From Nocardia nova (GTDB lineage: Bacteria; Actinomycetota; Actinomycetes; Mycobacteriales; Mycobacteriaceae), in the NCBI RefSeq assembly GCF_002933465.1, contig NZ_PSZE01000026.1, positions 33,462 to 97,461 on the forward strand: a stretch of DNA of 64,000 bases, in the 5' to 3' direction. The notes beneath the pieces are model-generated. The model saw only the letters and a program-made list of their open reading frames with translations. It did no database searches and was not told where the DNA came from. How positions within the stretch are numbered: the stretch's first letter is position 1; each line of letters begins with the position of its first letter. The position numbers and the translations under genes were made by a program. Below, one piece after another: positions 31,964 to 41,989 of this stretch.

Positions 31964-32994
31964 CTCTATCTAGAAATAGCCTGCTCATCGGTGACGCTAC
32001 GACGAGGCTTCGCCAAATGCCAGACGCCGCAGTCGATATGGTGCTGACCAGCCCGCCGTATTTTCGCCTGCGCAACTACAAGGCCACCGGGCAACTCGGA
32101 CTTGAAAGCCACGTCGACGAGTGGACGGGCCGCCTACTGGAGGTCAGTCGCCAGGTACACCGCGTACTGGTGCCCACGGGGACGTACTGGCTGAATCTCG
32201 GCGACACGTACTCGACCCATCGACGCCAGGGAGCCGCATACAAGAGTCTGCTCCTAGCACCCGAACGACTACTGCTCGGGCTCCAGTCGGACGGCTGGAT
32301 CGTGCGCAACAAGATTGTCTGGGCGAAGTCCAACCCGATCCCGAGCAACACCCGTGACCGCCTGAACACGACGTACGAACTGGTGTATGTGCTGGCGAAA
32401 CAGTCGTCGTACTTCTTCGATCTGGATAGCATCCGCACGCCGCACCTCTCACGTCCTCCGAAATCGCCTCTCACGGCCGTGCCACACCGGGGCCGCGAGT
32501 GGCGTGGACCGAACACCGACACGACGAATGGCCTCGCTGTGGTCAAGCAAGAGGGGCGCGTCGGGCATCCGCTCGGCAAGAATCCTGGCGACGTCTGGCG
32601 GCTGGCCACCTCTACCTTTCGGGGAGCCCACCACGCGACCTTTCCGCTGTCGCTGGCTGATCGTGCCATCCAGGCCGGCGCACCCGAGCAGCGTTGCTCC
32701 GTGTGCAGATTGCCGTTGCGGCGCCGGGTGATTCGCCAGCTCGGCGGCCGGGCCGTTCGGTCGGCGCTCGCTCCGTCCTGTCATTGTGACGCCGTGCCGG
32801 AGCCTGGACTCGTGCTCGACCCCTTCATGGGCAGCGGCACGACGGCAGTAGCTGCCGAACGACTCGGCCGCGACTGGATCGGGGTCGAACTCAACCCGGT
32901 ATTCGCCCGGCTTGCGAGCAAACGGATCGAGGCGGCACGTACAGCGGCTTCACCGATCCGGCCGCGAGCGGGACCGGTAGAAGCTGCTGCGTAA
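31960..32994 (+). CDS. Site-specific DNA methyltransferase (N4/N6, TSPPY type)
   Basis: 344 aa. Catalytic motif TSPPYFRLRNY (about residues 30-40) near the N-terminus and the SAM-binding DPFMGSGTTAVAAERLGR at the C-terminus, the beta-class order. CSVCRLPLRRR and CHCD could bind zinc. There is no partner restriction endonuclease gene next to it, so it is an orphan that probably shields the element from host restriction. Third gene of the transfer operon. Confidence 0.88.
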   Translation: MTLSRNSLLIGDATTRLRQMPDAAVDMVLTSPPYFRLRNYKATGQLGLESHVDEWTGRLLEVSRQVHRVLVPTGTYWLNLGDTYSTHRRQGAAYKSLLLAPERLLLGLQSDGWIVRNKIVWAKSNPIPSNTRDRLNTTYELVYVLAKQSSYFFDLDSIRTPHLSRPPKSPLTAVPHRGREWRGPNTDTTNGLAVVKQEGRVGHPLGKNPGDVWRLATSTFRGAHHATFPLSLADRAIQAGAPEQRCSVCRLPLRRRVIRQLGGRAVRSALAPSCHCDAVPEPGLVLDPFMGSGTTAVAAERLGRDWIGVELNPVFARLASKRIEAARTAASPIRPRAGPVEAAA

Positions 32995-33073
32995 CAGCCT
33001 CATCGGCGCTATGCGGCCGTTGTCGTAAGTCACCAGCGCTTACCGGTCGCACCACCGCCGAGGAGGCACCAAA

Positions 33074-33433
33074 ATGTCCACACCCGATGCACCCGACGGG
33101 CAAGAAAAGAAACTTGCCGTCGGGCTCAATCCCTACCGTCACACCCAACTCTCTTGGATCGCGAAGCTCCGCGGCAACACACTGACTCAAGAGTTCCTCG
33201 ACGCCATCGACGCCCATATCGAGGCGGCGAAGCAGGATCAGGAACTCCTGAGCCAGGCCGCCAAGGTCCGTGAGGAGATCGAGCGCGAGGCCCGCGCTCG
33301 GCAAGAGGCGATTGACGCACTCTTCACTGCTCCCGCCGCCCCGTCACCGTCGCCCGACAGTGACACCGACAGCGGGACGCGCACCCGGTCCCGCCGGGGC
33401 CAGAAGAGCGATCAGGGGTCAACGGAAAGCTGA
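33074..33433 (+). CDS. Small hypothetical protein of the transfer operon
   Basis: 119 aa. HTQLSWIAKLRGNTLTQEFL and a helical, charged middle (KVREEIEREARARQEAIDAL) with a disordered Ser/Asp/Arg tail. The short N-terminal part could be a ribbon-helix-helix-like or mobilisation accessory protein; not proven. GAGGAGG upstream of the ATG. Terminator follows. Confidence 0.6.
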   Translation: MSTPDAPDGQEKKLAVGLNPYRHTQLSWIAKLRGNTLTQEFLDAIDAHIEAAKQDQELLSQAAKVREEIEREARARQEAIDALFTAPAAPSPSPDSDTDSGTRTRSRRGQKSDQGSTES

Positions 33434-33463
33434 ACTGAACGTTCAGCACTCGGCACGCCGGAA

Positions 33464-33499
33464 GGGTGGCAGCACGAACATTTTGTTCGGCTGCCGCCC
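33464..33499 (+). terminator. Terminator after transfer operon
   Basis: GGGTGGCAG-CAC-GAACA pairs with TGTTC-GG-CTGCCGCCC (one G:T-type mismatch zone) around a TTT loop, 30 bp past the stop of the preceding gene. Confidence 0.6.
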
Positions 33500-33580
33500 G
33501 ACCGGCTCAACACACAAAACTGAAAGAGAAATGAAAAACAGAAGAATCGTCTCCAATTCGTGTTGTCAAATTGTATTTTT

Positions 33581-33617
33581 CTATTGCATGGATGCAATGA
33601 ATTTCGGTATCATTGCA
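33581..33617. promoter_or_regulatory. XRE operator copy upstream of the repressor gene
   Basis: ATTGCAT-GG-ATGCAAT (33583-33598) plus a second half-site inside GGTAT-CATTGCA-ATACC (33606-33622). These lie 25-65 bp before the XRE start. The core is the same as at 28471-28486, so repressor autoregulation and repression of the transfer operon are both likely. Confidence 0.75.
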
Positions 33618-33643
33618 ATACCAAGGAGAATTATTAAATAAAA

Positions 33644-34039
33644 ATGAAATCAGACAGCAGCTCAATACTACAGTCGGTGCTAGTCGAACGGCGGCAAGTG
33701 CTGCACCTGAGCAGTCAACAAGTTGCCAAACGTGCCAATCTCGATCATACGACGTATTGGCGTATCGAAACAGGTACAGTGGCCAAGCCGCAAGTTGAGA
33801 ACATTACCGCAATTGCACGTGCTCTCGATTTATCGTGTGCTGATCTGTTTGTTCTACTCGGCTGGCTACCGTCGGCAGATTTACCGACCATCAGCCCGTA
33901 TCTACAGGCTAGGTACAGCGAGTTGCCCGCTGAGGCGCATCAACGTATCAGGGGCTACCTTGTGGCGCTGTCTGAACAATATGGCGTCAGTTTTGATCTC
34001 GACCCGTACAACCCGTCTGAACGTACCCCGTTCATATAG
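33644..34039 (+). CDS. XRE-family repressor
   Basis: 131 aa. HTH around residues 12-62: LVERRQVLHLSSQQVAKRAN, LDHTTYWRIETGTVAKPQ, VENITAIARALDL. The C-terminal half is helical and may dimerise. AAGGAG lies 15 nt upstream. It is the first gene of the repressor-excisionase-integrase block. As with phage and ICE repressors it likely controls excision and transfer; two copies of the same palindrome support this. Confidence 0.85.
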   Translation: MKSDSSSILQSVLVERRQVLHLSSQQVAKRANLDHTTYWRIETGTVAKPQVENITAIARALDLSCADLFVLLGWLPSADLPTISPYLQARYSELPAEAHQRIRGYLVALSEQYGVSFDLDPYNPSERTPFI

Positions 34040-34074
34040 CAAATCTTTCGACCTAACAGGAGAGAGGAGGGATC

Positions 34075-34458
34075 ATGAATCAACTACTAGAGAAACCGAA
34101 AGCACCGATGAGAGCGGCGCAACGAAATGATGATATTTCCCCTGCTCTGCTTCGTGACGTTCAGCCACTCCTTCGAGTTCTCGGCACACTTGCTTTGAAA
34201 CTATCGGAGGGAGATATTCCCGATCATCGTTGGCTGACCAGCGAGCTTGCGCGACTCAATATCCGCCGCGTCGATAATGATGATCTGCTCACGCTTGCGG
34301 AGGCGTGTTCGCGTCTTCGGCTCAGCAAATGGAGTGTTTACAAGCTGATGCACAACGGTGAGCTGCGAACCGTAAAGGTTGGTAGCCGAAGGTTTGTGCC
34401 TGCTCGCGAGGTCGAGCGCTTCCTCAAGACTCTCATTGCCGATGGGAGTGTTCTATGA
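34075..34458 (+). CDS. xis: Excisionase / MerR-like HTH protein
   Basis: 127 aa. The C-terminal HTH_17-type domain reads LTLAEACSRLRLSKWSVYKL then MHNGELRTVKVGSRRFVPAR with REVERFLK, typical of excisionases. Its stop overlaps the integrase start by 4 bp (ATGA), so the two proteins are made together. It directs excision versus integration with the tyrosine integrase. Confidence 0.85.
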   Translation: MNQLLEKPKAPMRAAQRNDDISPALLRDVQPLLRVLGTLALKLSEGDIPDHRWLTSELARLNIRRVDNDDLLTLAEACSRLRLSKWSVYKLMHNGELRTVKVGSRRFVPAREVERFLKTLIADGSVL

Positions 34459-35918
34459 CTCGTCGTGGTCGAGGTGAAGGTAGTATCTATCTGCGAAAAG
34501 ATGGGCGTTGGGAGGGTGCTGCCTATCTGCCCACTGCGAGCGGAAAACTGCGCCGAGTGCGTGTATATGGCAAAACTCGCAAGGAAACCGGCGATAAGCT
34601 AACTCTCCAAATTGCCGACGCAAGGCGCGGTATTCCCATTCCAGAACAATCGTGGTCAGTCAGAGCTTACCTGGACTACTTCATTCAGGAAGTAGCCCCG
34701 AAGACGCTCCGACCTGCAACCATATCCGGCTACTCTAACGTCATCGAGCACCATCTAAAGCCGATGCTCGGGTCACGCCCGCTCACCCGCTTAACTGTCA
34801 CTGGCTTGCAGCAGGTCTTCGATAACGAGATCGCTGGAGGCATGACGATTCCGACTGCGATGCAAGCAAAGCTTGTGTTGAGCGCGGCTCTTACCCGCGC
34901 CATGCGTGAAGACCTTATTGTCAGGAACGTTGCACGCCTTGTCGTGCTGCCGCACCACGACCCGAAGGAAGTTGAACCCTGGTCGGCTGACGAAGCGGCG
35001 CGGTTTCTTGTGGCCGCCCAATCGGAAGAACTATATCCCCTCTTTCTGATACTGACGCTCTATGGTATGAGAAAGGGCGAAGCGCTTGGGCTGCAATGGT
35101 CTGATATTGATTGGGATAGAGACGCCTTTCGTATACGCCAGCAGCGCCAGGTAATACGAGGAAAGATGCACGTGGGGCCGGTCAAGACGGCCAAGGGAAA
35201 ACGACGCCTCCCTCTGCTCACCTTCGTGCGCCAGGCGCTCAACAAGTACCAGGCCGTCGTCGACGATCGCTCTTCTCGCGCTAACCCGAGTCGCTTCGTC
35301 TTCGTTGCCGACAACGGCGAACCATTGTCACAGTCCCAGCTATACCGAGTCTTCTCGGATATCTGCAAGCGTGCTGGAGTGCGTCGCATTCGCATACATG
35401 ACCTTCGGCATACTGCCGCAACTTTGCTAAAGAACTATCACGTCCCGGATCGCGACATTCAGCTCATTCTTGGGCACTCACGAATATCAACGACTCAGGA
35501 AATCTATCAACACGGCGATAGTGAAGCTCAGCACGAAGCTTTGAGCCGTCTGGAGGATCGATTGCTACTGGCCGTAGATGACAGTGGCGGTAGCCGTCAA
35601 ACTCAACCGTCAAAACTGGCATTGGCTGCGGTTAGTGCTCCATTTCAACAGCGGTCAGCCGTGACGTTCCAAATCCGAGAAGATTTTTTTTCCACTAAAA
35701 TCTCGTACCTCCGGCGCGACCCCGGTGCCACCTCAATACTCCAACGTCTGCGCGTTGCTACGAACACGCACGTCCTCGGCGCTGTAGCCGTCAGAAATAG
35801 CCGTCAACCCGACCAGGCGAATCTTGTGCTGTGGGAGTGGATTCCACTGCGGGAAACCCTCACGCCGCTCACAACGCCATTCACCAATAGTCCGTCGCCA
35901 GCAGACCTTGATTTCTAG
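34455..35918 (+). CDS. int: Tyrosine integrase
   Basis: 487 aa. N-terminal arm-binding part (RGRGEGSIYLRKDGRWEGA), SAM-like core-binding domain (around 70-165), and catalytic domain with Arg in YGMRKGEALGLQW, HDLRHTAATLL (H-x-x-R), the LGHSRISTTQEIYQH segment with the nucleophile tyrosine. After the tyrosine the protein runs on for about 120 more residues, of which the last 100 have no recognisable domain; usual length is about 390-400. Ends 9 bp before the serine recombinase. GC is lower than the host arms. Confidence 0.92.
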   Translation: MTRRGRGEGSIYLRKDGRWEGAAYLPTASGKLRRVRVYGKTRKETGDKLTLQIADARRGIPIPEQSWSVRAYLDYFIQEVAPKTLRPATISGYSNVIEHHLKPMLGSRPLTRLTVTGLQQVFDNEIAGGMTIPTAMQAKLVLSAALTRAMREDLIVRNVARLVVLPHHDPKEVEPWSADEAARFLVAAQSEELYPLFLILTLYGMRKGEALGLQWSDIDWDRDAFRIRQQRQVIRGKMHVGPVKTAKGKRRLPLLTFVRQALNKYQAVVDDRSSRANPSRFVFVADNGEPLSQSQLYRVFSDICKRAGVRRIRIHDLRHTAATLLKNYHVPDRDIQLILGHSRISTTQEIYQHGDSEAQHEALSRLEDRLLLAVDDSGGSRQTQPSKLALAAVSAPFQQRSAVTFQIREDFFSTKISYLRRDPGATSILQRLRVATNTHVLGAVAVRNSRQPDQANLVLWEWIPLRETLTPLTTPFTNSPSPADLDF

Positions 35919-35927
35919 GAGGAACCG

Positions 35928-37890
<1,963 letters not shown>

Positions 37891-38669
37891 AGGCATACGA
37901 CACCAATGGGATCGCCACGATGTCGTCTGCGTGTAGGACTGTACCGAACTTCAGTTCCGGAATGCCAATCGCACACCCGGTTTTCACACGGCGCGTCCGC
38001 CGGCCCGCTCACCGATGCGCCCGACTCCACCCGCAACTTACCTACAGCGACCGCACAGCAACCACGTCGACCGGTCGAGTGGCGCCTCCCGAGCGGTTCC
38101 GGCATTCCACCGCCGCGACACCCGAAGGCAATGCTCACCCCACCGGCGGCCGGTGCGCCCATCCGGCGCGGCCCGTTCCCACACCTGGGCACCACGCGGT
38201 ACCGCAGCGACCCTTCTCGCGGGTGCGACGCCGAACATTTACTCCACGGCCGACCCCCCAGCGCCCTGTGATACTCGTCACCGGCGACTCTCGCCGCAGC
38301 CGCTCGATCCGGTGCGACGTCAAGGCCCCTGGCCTGCGATAAGAACGATTCGGGAAGTCCCGCCCACCCGCGGGTGAACGTGAGCGGCAACACGCCGTGA
38401 GCGACACGCTGGGGCGCGGTGTAACGCCGCAGGCCCGGCGTCGATCACACTGCCGATCGCCATTCGCGAGGTGTCGGAACAGGTTGTAAAACAGCGTCTT
38501 TCGGTGCCGAGTGGCTTGCTAGGATCCTTTTTGCCGGACGGGGGTATCTGGAAAGGGGGCGGTGAGCGTGCGCCGAAGGTGTACTCGACCGCGAAGCAGT
38601 GAGCGCGTTCCGGAGGGCGGGACCGGCCGGAGCGCCGGCGTCGACGACGTCTGCGCGAGGTGATCGGCG
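37891..38669. other. 779-bp gap upstream of tRNA-Gly
   Basis: No gene with convincing codon use or domain is seen on either strand. It should contain the tRNA promoter and the promoter of the diguanylate cyclase gene. I see no known RNA element here. Confidence 0.4.
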
Positions 38670-39674
38670 ATGCCTGCCGAACTCGACGCGCAGACCGCCG
38701 CGATCGTCGCGGCGACGACACGGGACTGGGTTCGTGCCGTCTATCCCGGCAGCGGGCTGACAGTCGGTCCCGAACACCTCGAGCAGGTGTTCGCGGCCAT
38801 CGTCGACGAATTGTTGAATCTTGCACAGTCCGAACCGTTTCCGGTGCCCGCCGCCCGCGCGATCGGGCGACGGCTGGCCGAAGCGCCCTTCGACCGCACC
38901 CGCATGCTCGCCCCTGCCACCAGAGCGCTGCTGGGCTTCGCGCCGGGTGAGTCCGGCTCCCTGGTGGCGACCCGGTGGCCGTTCGTGGCCAGCCATGCCA
39001 TCGACAGCTATGCCGAGGCCCTGCAGCAACGCGCCCTGGCCCAGCAGGAGCGAAGTCTCACCGCGGCAGTTTCGGTGCGGGTGCAGGAGATCGCCGCGCT
39101 GCAGAACCGGCTGCGGCACGAGGCGACGCACGACGCGCTCACCGACCTCGCCAACCGCTCCCTGTTGCAGGAGCGGATGCGACTGATGGCCACCGATCAC
39201 ACCCGCGGCGTCGGCCTGCTGCTGATCGATCTGGACGACTTCAAGCAGATCAACGACGGCTACGGCCATTCCGTCGGCGACGAGGTGCTGGTGGAGATCT
39301 CGCGGCGGCTGCGCGCGGCCTGCCCGGACGAAACGGTCGTATGCCGCTACGGCGGCGACGAATTCGTCCTCGCCCTGCCCGCCCGCCGCAATACGCTCGC
39401 CGAGGTGGCGATGCGTGTGCTGACCGCGCTGCGCGATCCGGTACCGACCGATGCCGGGCCGGTGCCGGTGTCCGCGAGCGTCGGCACCGCGTTCTCCCCA
39501 CCCGGACGTCCGTGCGACTTCTCCGATCTGCTGCGCAGCGCGGATCGCGCGATGTACTCGGCCAAGACGGCCGGCAAGCGGCAATTCGCACTCTCCGAAC
39601 TCGGCGATTCCGACGGCGAGCCGGGCGGTTACGGCGCCGCCCGACTCCACTACGACGCGGCCGTCGCCGGCTGA
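38670..39674 (+). CDS. Diguanylate cyclase (GGDEF)
   Basis: 334 aa. An N-terminal helical region of about 130 residues with a short coiled coil (VRVQEIAALQNRLRHEATHD) leads into the GGDEF domain: LTDLANRSLLQERM, LLLIDLDDFKQINDGYGHSV, active-site YGGDEF, and ADRAMYSAKTAGKRQF. The intact GGDEF signature suggests it makes cyclic di-GMP. No signal peptide or sensor domain is recognised, so the input signal is unknown. Host gene just right of the element. Confidence 0.92.
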   Translation: MPAELDAQTAAIVAATTRDWVRAVYPGSGLTVGPEHLEQVFAAIVDELLNLAQSEPFPVPAARAIGRRLAEAPFDRTRMLAPATRALLGFAPGESGSLVATRWPFVASHAIDSYAEALQQRALAQQERSLTAAVSVRVQEIAALQNRLRHEATHDALTDLANRSLLQERMRLMATDHTRGVGLLLIDLDDFKQINDGYGHSVGDEVLVEISRRLRAACPDETVVCRYGGDEFVLALPARRNTLAEVAMRVLTALRDPVPTDAGPVPVSASVGTAFSPPGRPCDFSDLLRSADRAMYSAKTAGKRQFALSELGDSDGEPGGYGAARLHYDAAVAG

Positions 39675-39716
39675 GAGCAAGCCTCGGGCAAACCGTCGAC
39701 GCGTACTCTGGTCGAC

Positions 39717-40607
39717 GTGTGGCTCTTGCTGATTCTTCTGGTCGTCGTGCTGATCGCGTTCGTCGCGATGGCGGTCGCGGGGCGTTCGAACCAACGCACC
39801 CGGGAGAACAACCAACTCGCCGACGCGAAGGCTGACGCCCGCCGGTTGATCGAACGCCTCGGCGGCCAGGTCTACAACCTCACGGGGACCGACCAGGCGT
39901 CCAAACAGGCGCTCGCGGATGCGGGTGAACGACTCAACGCCGCCGGCTCGCAGATCGATCAGGCCACCACCGTCACCCAGGCGCGGCTGGCCAAGGAAAC
40001 CGCGATCGAGGGCCTGTACTACGTGCGCGCGGCGCGGACCGCGATGAATCTCGACCCCGGTCCCCCGGTGCCTGAACTGGACGGGCAGCGGTCCGCCGGA
40101 CGCGTCACCGAGGACCGCACCGTCGACTTCGACGGCCGCCGCATCGAGGCGTCGCCCACACCCTCCCCGCAAACTCCGAACTACTACCCGGGCGGCCGGG
40201 TCGCCGGTCGTCCGGTGCCCGCCGGCTGGTACTCCGAGCCGTGGTGGAAGACCGCACTGGTGGCCGGCGCCTGGGGTGTGGGCTCGGTACTGCTGTTCGA
40301 CGCGCTGTTCGGCGGCATGCACGGCGTCGGCTACGGCGCGGCCGGTTTCGAAAACGGTTACGGCGCAGGCTATGACGCCGGATTCGACGCGGGGCAGGAC
40401 GCCGGTCAGGATCCCGGGCAAGGCTTCGACGGCGGCGACCAGGGCGGATACGACACCGCCGGGTACGACGGCGGCGCCTACGACCAGGGTGGCGGGTACG
40501 ACGGCGGCGGATATGACGGCGGTGGCTTCGATGGGGGCGGCTTCTTCGACGGCGGTGGTGGCGGCTTCGACGGGGGCGACTTCGGCGGATTCGACGGAGG
40601 TTTTTAG
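39717..40607 (+). CDS. Membrane protein with Gly/Asp/Tyr-rich tail
   Basis: 296 aa, GTG start. An N-terminal membrane anchor (LLLILLVVVLIAFVAMAVAG), a helical domain (TDQASKQALADAGERLNAAG), a second hydrophobic stretch near residue 180 (TALVAGAWGVGSVLLFDALF), and a long tail rich in GGGYDGGGF-type repeats. The C-terminal low-complexity part is usually disordered. Homologues occur in other actinobacteria as unnamed membrane proteins. Function unknown. Confidence 0.75.
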   Translation: MWLLLILLVVVLIAFVAMAVAGRSNQRTRENNQLADAKADARRLIERLGGQVYNLTGTDQASKQALADAGERLNAAGSQIDQATTVTQARLAKETAIEGLYYVRAARTAMNLDPGPPVPELDGQRSAGRVTEDRTVDFDGRRIEASPTPSPQTPNYYPGGRVAGRPVPAGWYSEPWWKTALVAGAWGVGSVLLFDALFGGMHGVGYGAAGFENGYGAGYDAGFDAGQDAGQDPGQGFDGGDQGGYDTAGYDGGAYDQGGGYDGGGYDGGGFDGGGFFDGGGGGFDGGDFGGFDGGF

Positions 40608-40660
40608 CTTTCCGGCAACCGGAAGTTGCGCCTCCGTTTACGTTGTGTTATCGATCTTCA

Positions 40661-41989
40661 GTGTTGATCGACCACGAGGCGAGGGTAGTTCCCTCGTCGT
40701 CGTTATCCAGGGGTGGGACAAAGCCCCGACTATGGGCCGCTGCCGCATTCGCCGCCGCTGTGGCCCTGCTCACCATTGCCCAGGTGTGGGCGTCCGCCCA
40801 CGGCGCCCTCGGGCCCCTTCGTAGTCTCCTCGCCGATTACGCGGCCGACCCGCAGTCGGCGTTCGTCTCCTGGGCGGGGCTGGGCCTGGCCTGCGTCGGT
40901 GTGCCCGCGCGCATCCGGATCGTCAGCCTCGCCTCCGCGGCGGTGCTGGACCTGCTGGTGCTCGGCGTGCAGGCGCTGTGCGGCTGGCACCTTTCGATCG
41001 GAACCGGACCCACGCTGGTCTTGACCGCGCTGGTGCTGACCGTCGCCCGATGGCATGGCCGGCCACGGCGGATCGCTCTGCGCGCCATCGCGTTCGGCGT
41101 GTTGTTGATCATGGCCTCGAAGCTCGCCGATACGTGGCTGCTGGTGAGCATTTCCGCCGGTCCCCGCGTACTGGATCAGTACGTGCAGTATGCCGATCGG
41201 GCATTGGGTGATCCGGCGTGGGTGGTGGGCAGCATGCTCGACGCCGCGGGCCCGATTCCGTCGAACGTGTTGCACGCGGTGTACATCCAATTGCCGGCGG
41301 CGGCCGTGGTGGTCGCGGTCTGGCAGCTGCGCCATGTGACGACAAGGCCGTGGCCGCGGCACAACCTGCTGCGCACGTTCCTGGCACTGGGCATCGTCGG
41401 GCCGCTCGTCTACGTGCTGTTTCCCGTGGTCGGCCCGGTCTTCGCCTACGGTCCGCTGGGCCACGGCATGCAGATCGGCGACTGGCCGCATGCGGTGCCG
41501 GCGATATCCGGCACCCCGGCGCCGATGCTCTTCGATTCCGGCACCGCACGTAACTGCATGCCGTCGATGCATACCGCTTGGGCCACGGCACTGTTCATTC
41601 ATTCCCGCTCCGGCCCGCGGTGGCTGCGCTGGGGCGGGGCGGTGTGGCTGGTGTGCACGCTGCTGGCGACGCTGGGCTTCGGCTACCACTACGGCTGCGA
41701 TCTCGTGGCGGGCGCGGTCCTGTGCCTGACCGTGGAATCCGCGCTGCGCGAACCCGATCGCGGCTGGGACGGCCACCGAATCCGGATGGTGGCGCTCGGC
41801 GCCGGGGTTTTCGCGGGGCTGCTGCTGTCCTATCGTTTCCTCGCGGAGACCATGGCCGCCCACCCGCTGCCGTCCGGACTCGCCGTCCTGGCCGCACTCG
41901 CCGCCGTGATCTCCCTCTTCTACACGACGTGGTTCGCCGCGCCCGAGCGCCGAACGGCGAACATCGAAAGGTCGGTCTCAGCTTCATGA
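40661..41989 (+). CDS. PAP2-superfamily membrane phosphatase/transferase
   Basis: 442 aa with several membrane helices. The catalytic phosphatase motifs are late: CMPSMHTAWATALF (SxxH-type) and GYHYGCDLVAGAVLCL (HxxxxD-type), the pattern of the PAP2_3 branch that includes inositolphosphoceramide-synthase-like proteins. It may work on lipid phosphates of the envelope. The start is uncertain: GTG 40661 or TTG 40643, no clear Shine-Dalgarno. It overlaps the next gene by 4 bp (ATGA), so both are coupled. Confidence 0.8.
   Translation: MLIDHEARVVPSSSLSRGGTKPRLWAAAAFAAAVALLTIAQVWASAHGALGPLRSLLADYAADPQSAFVSWAGLGLACVGVPARIRIVSLASAAVLDLLVLGVQALCGWHLSIGTGPTLVLTALVLTVARWHGRPRRIALRAIAFGVLLIMASKLADTWLLVSISAGPRVLDQYVQYADRALGDPAWVVGSMLDAAGPIPSNVLHAVYIQLPAAAVVVAVWQLRHVTTRPWPRHNLLRTFLALGIVGPLVYVLFPVVGPVFAYGPLGHGMQIGDWPHAVPAISGTPAPMLFDSGTARNCMPSMHTAWATALFIHSRSGPRWLRWGGAVWLVCTLLATLGFGYHYGCDLVAGAVLCLTVESALREPDRGWDGHRIRMVALGAGVFAGLLLSYRFLAETMAAHPLPSGLAVLAALAAVISLFYTTWFAAPERRTANIERSVSAS

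Noticed and set aside
38445..40421. Long minus-strand open frame opposite the GGDEF and Gly-rich genes
   Set aside because: It is a high-GC antisense frame with Arg/Gly/His-rich, domain-free sequence; the plus-strand frames have clear domains.
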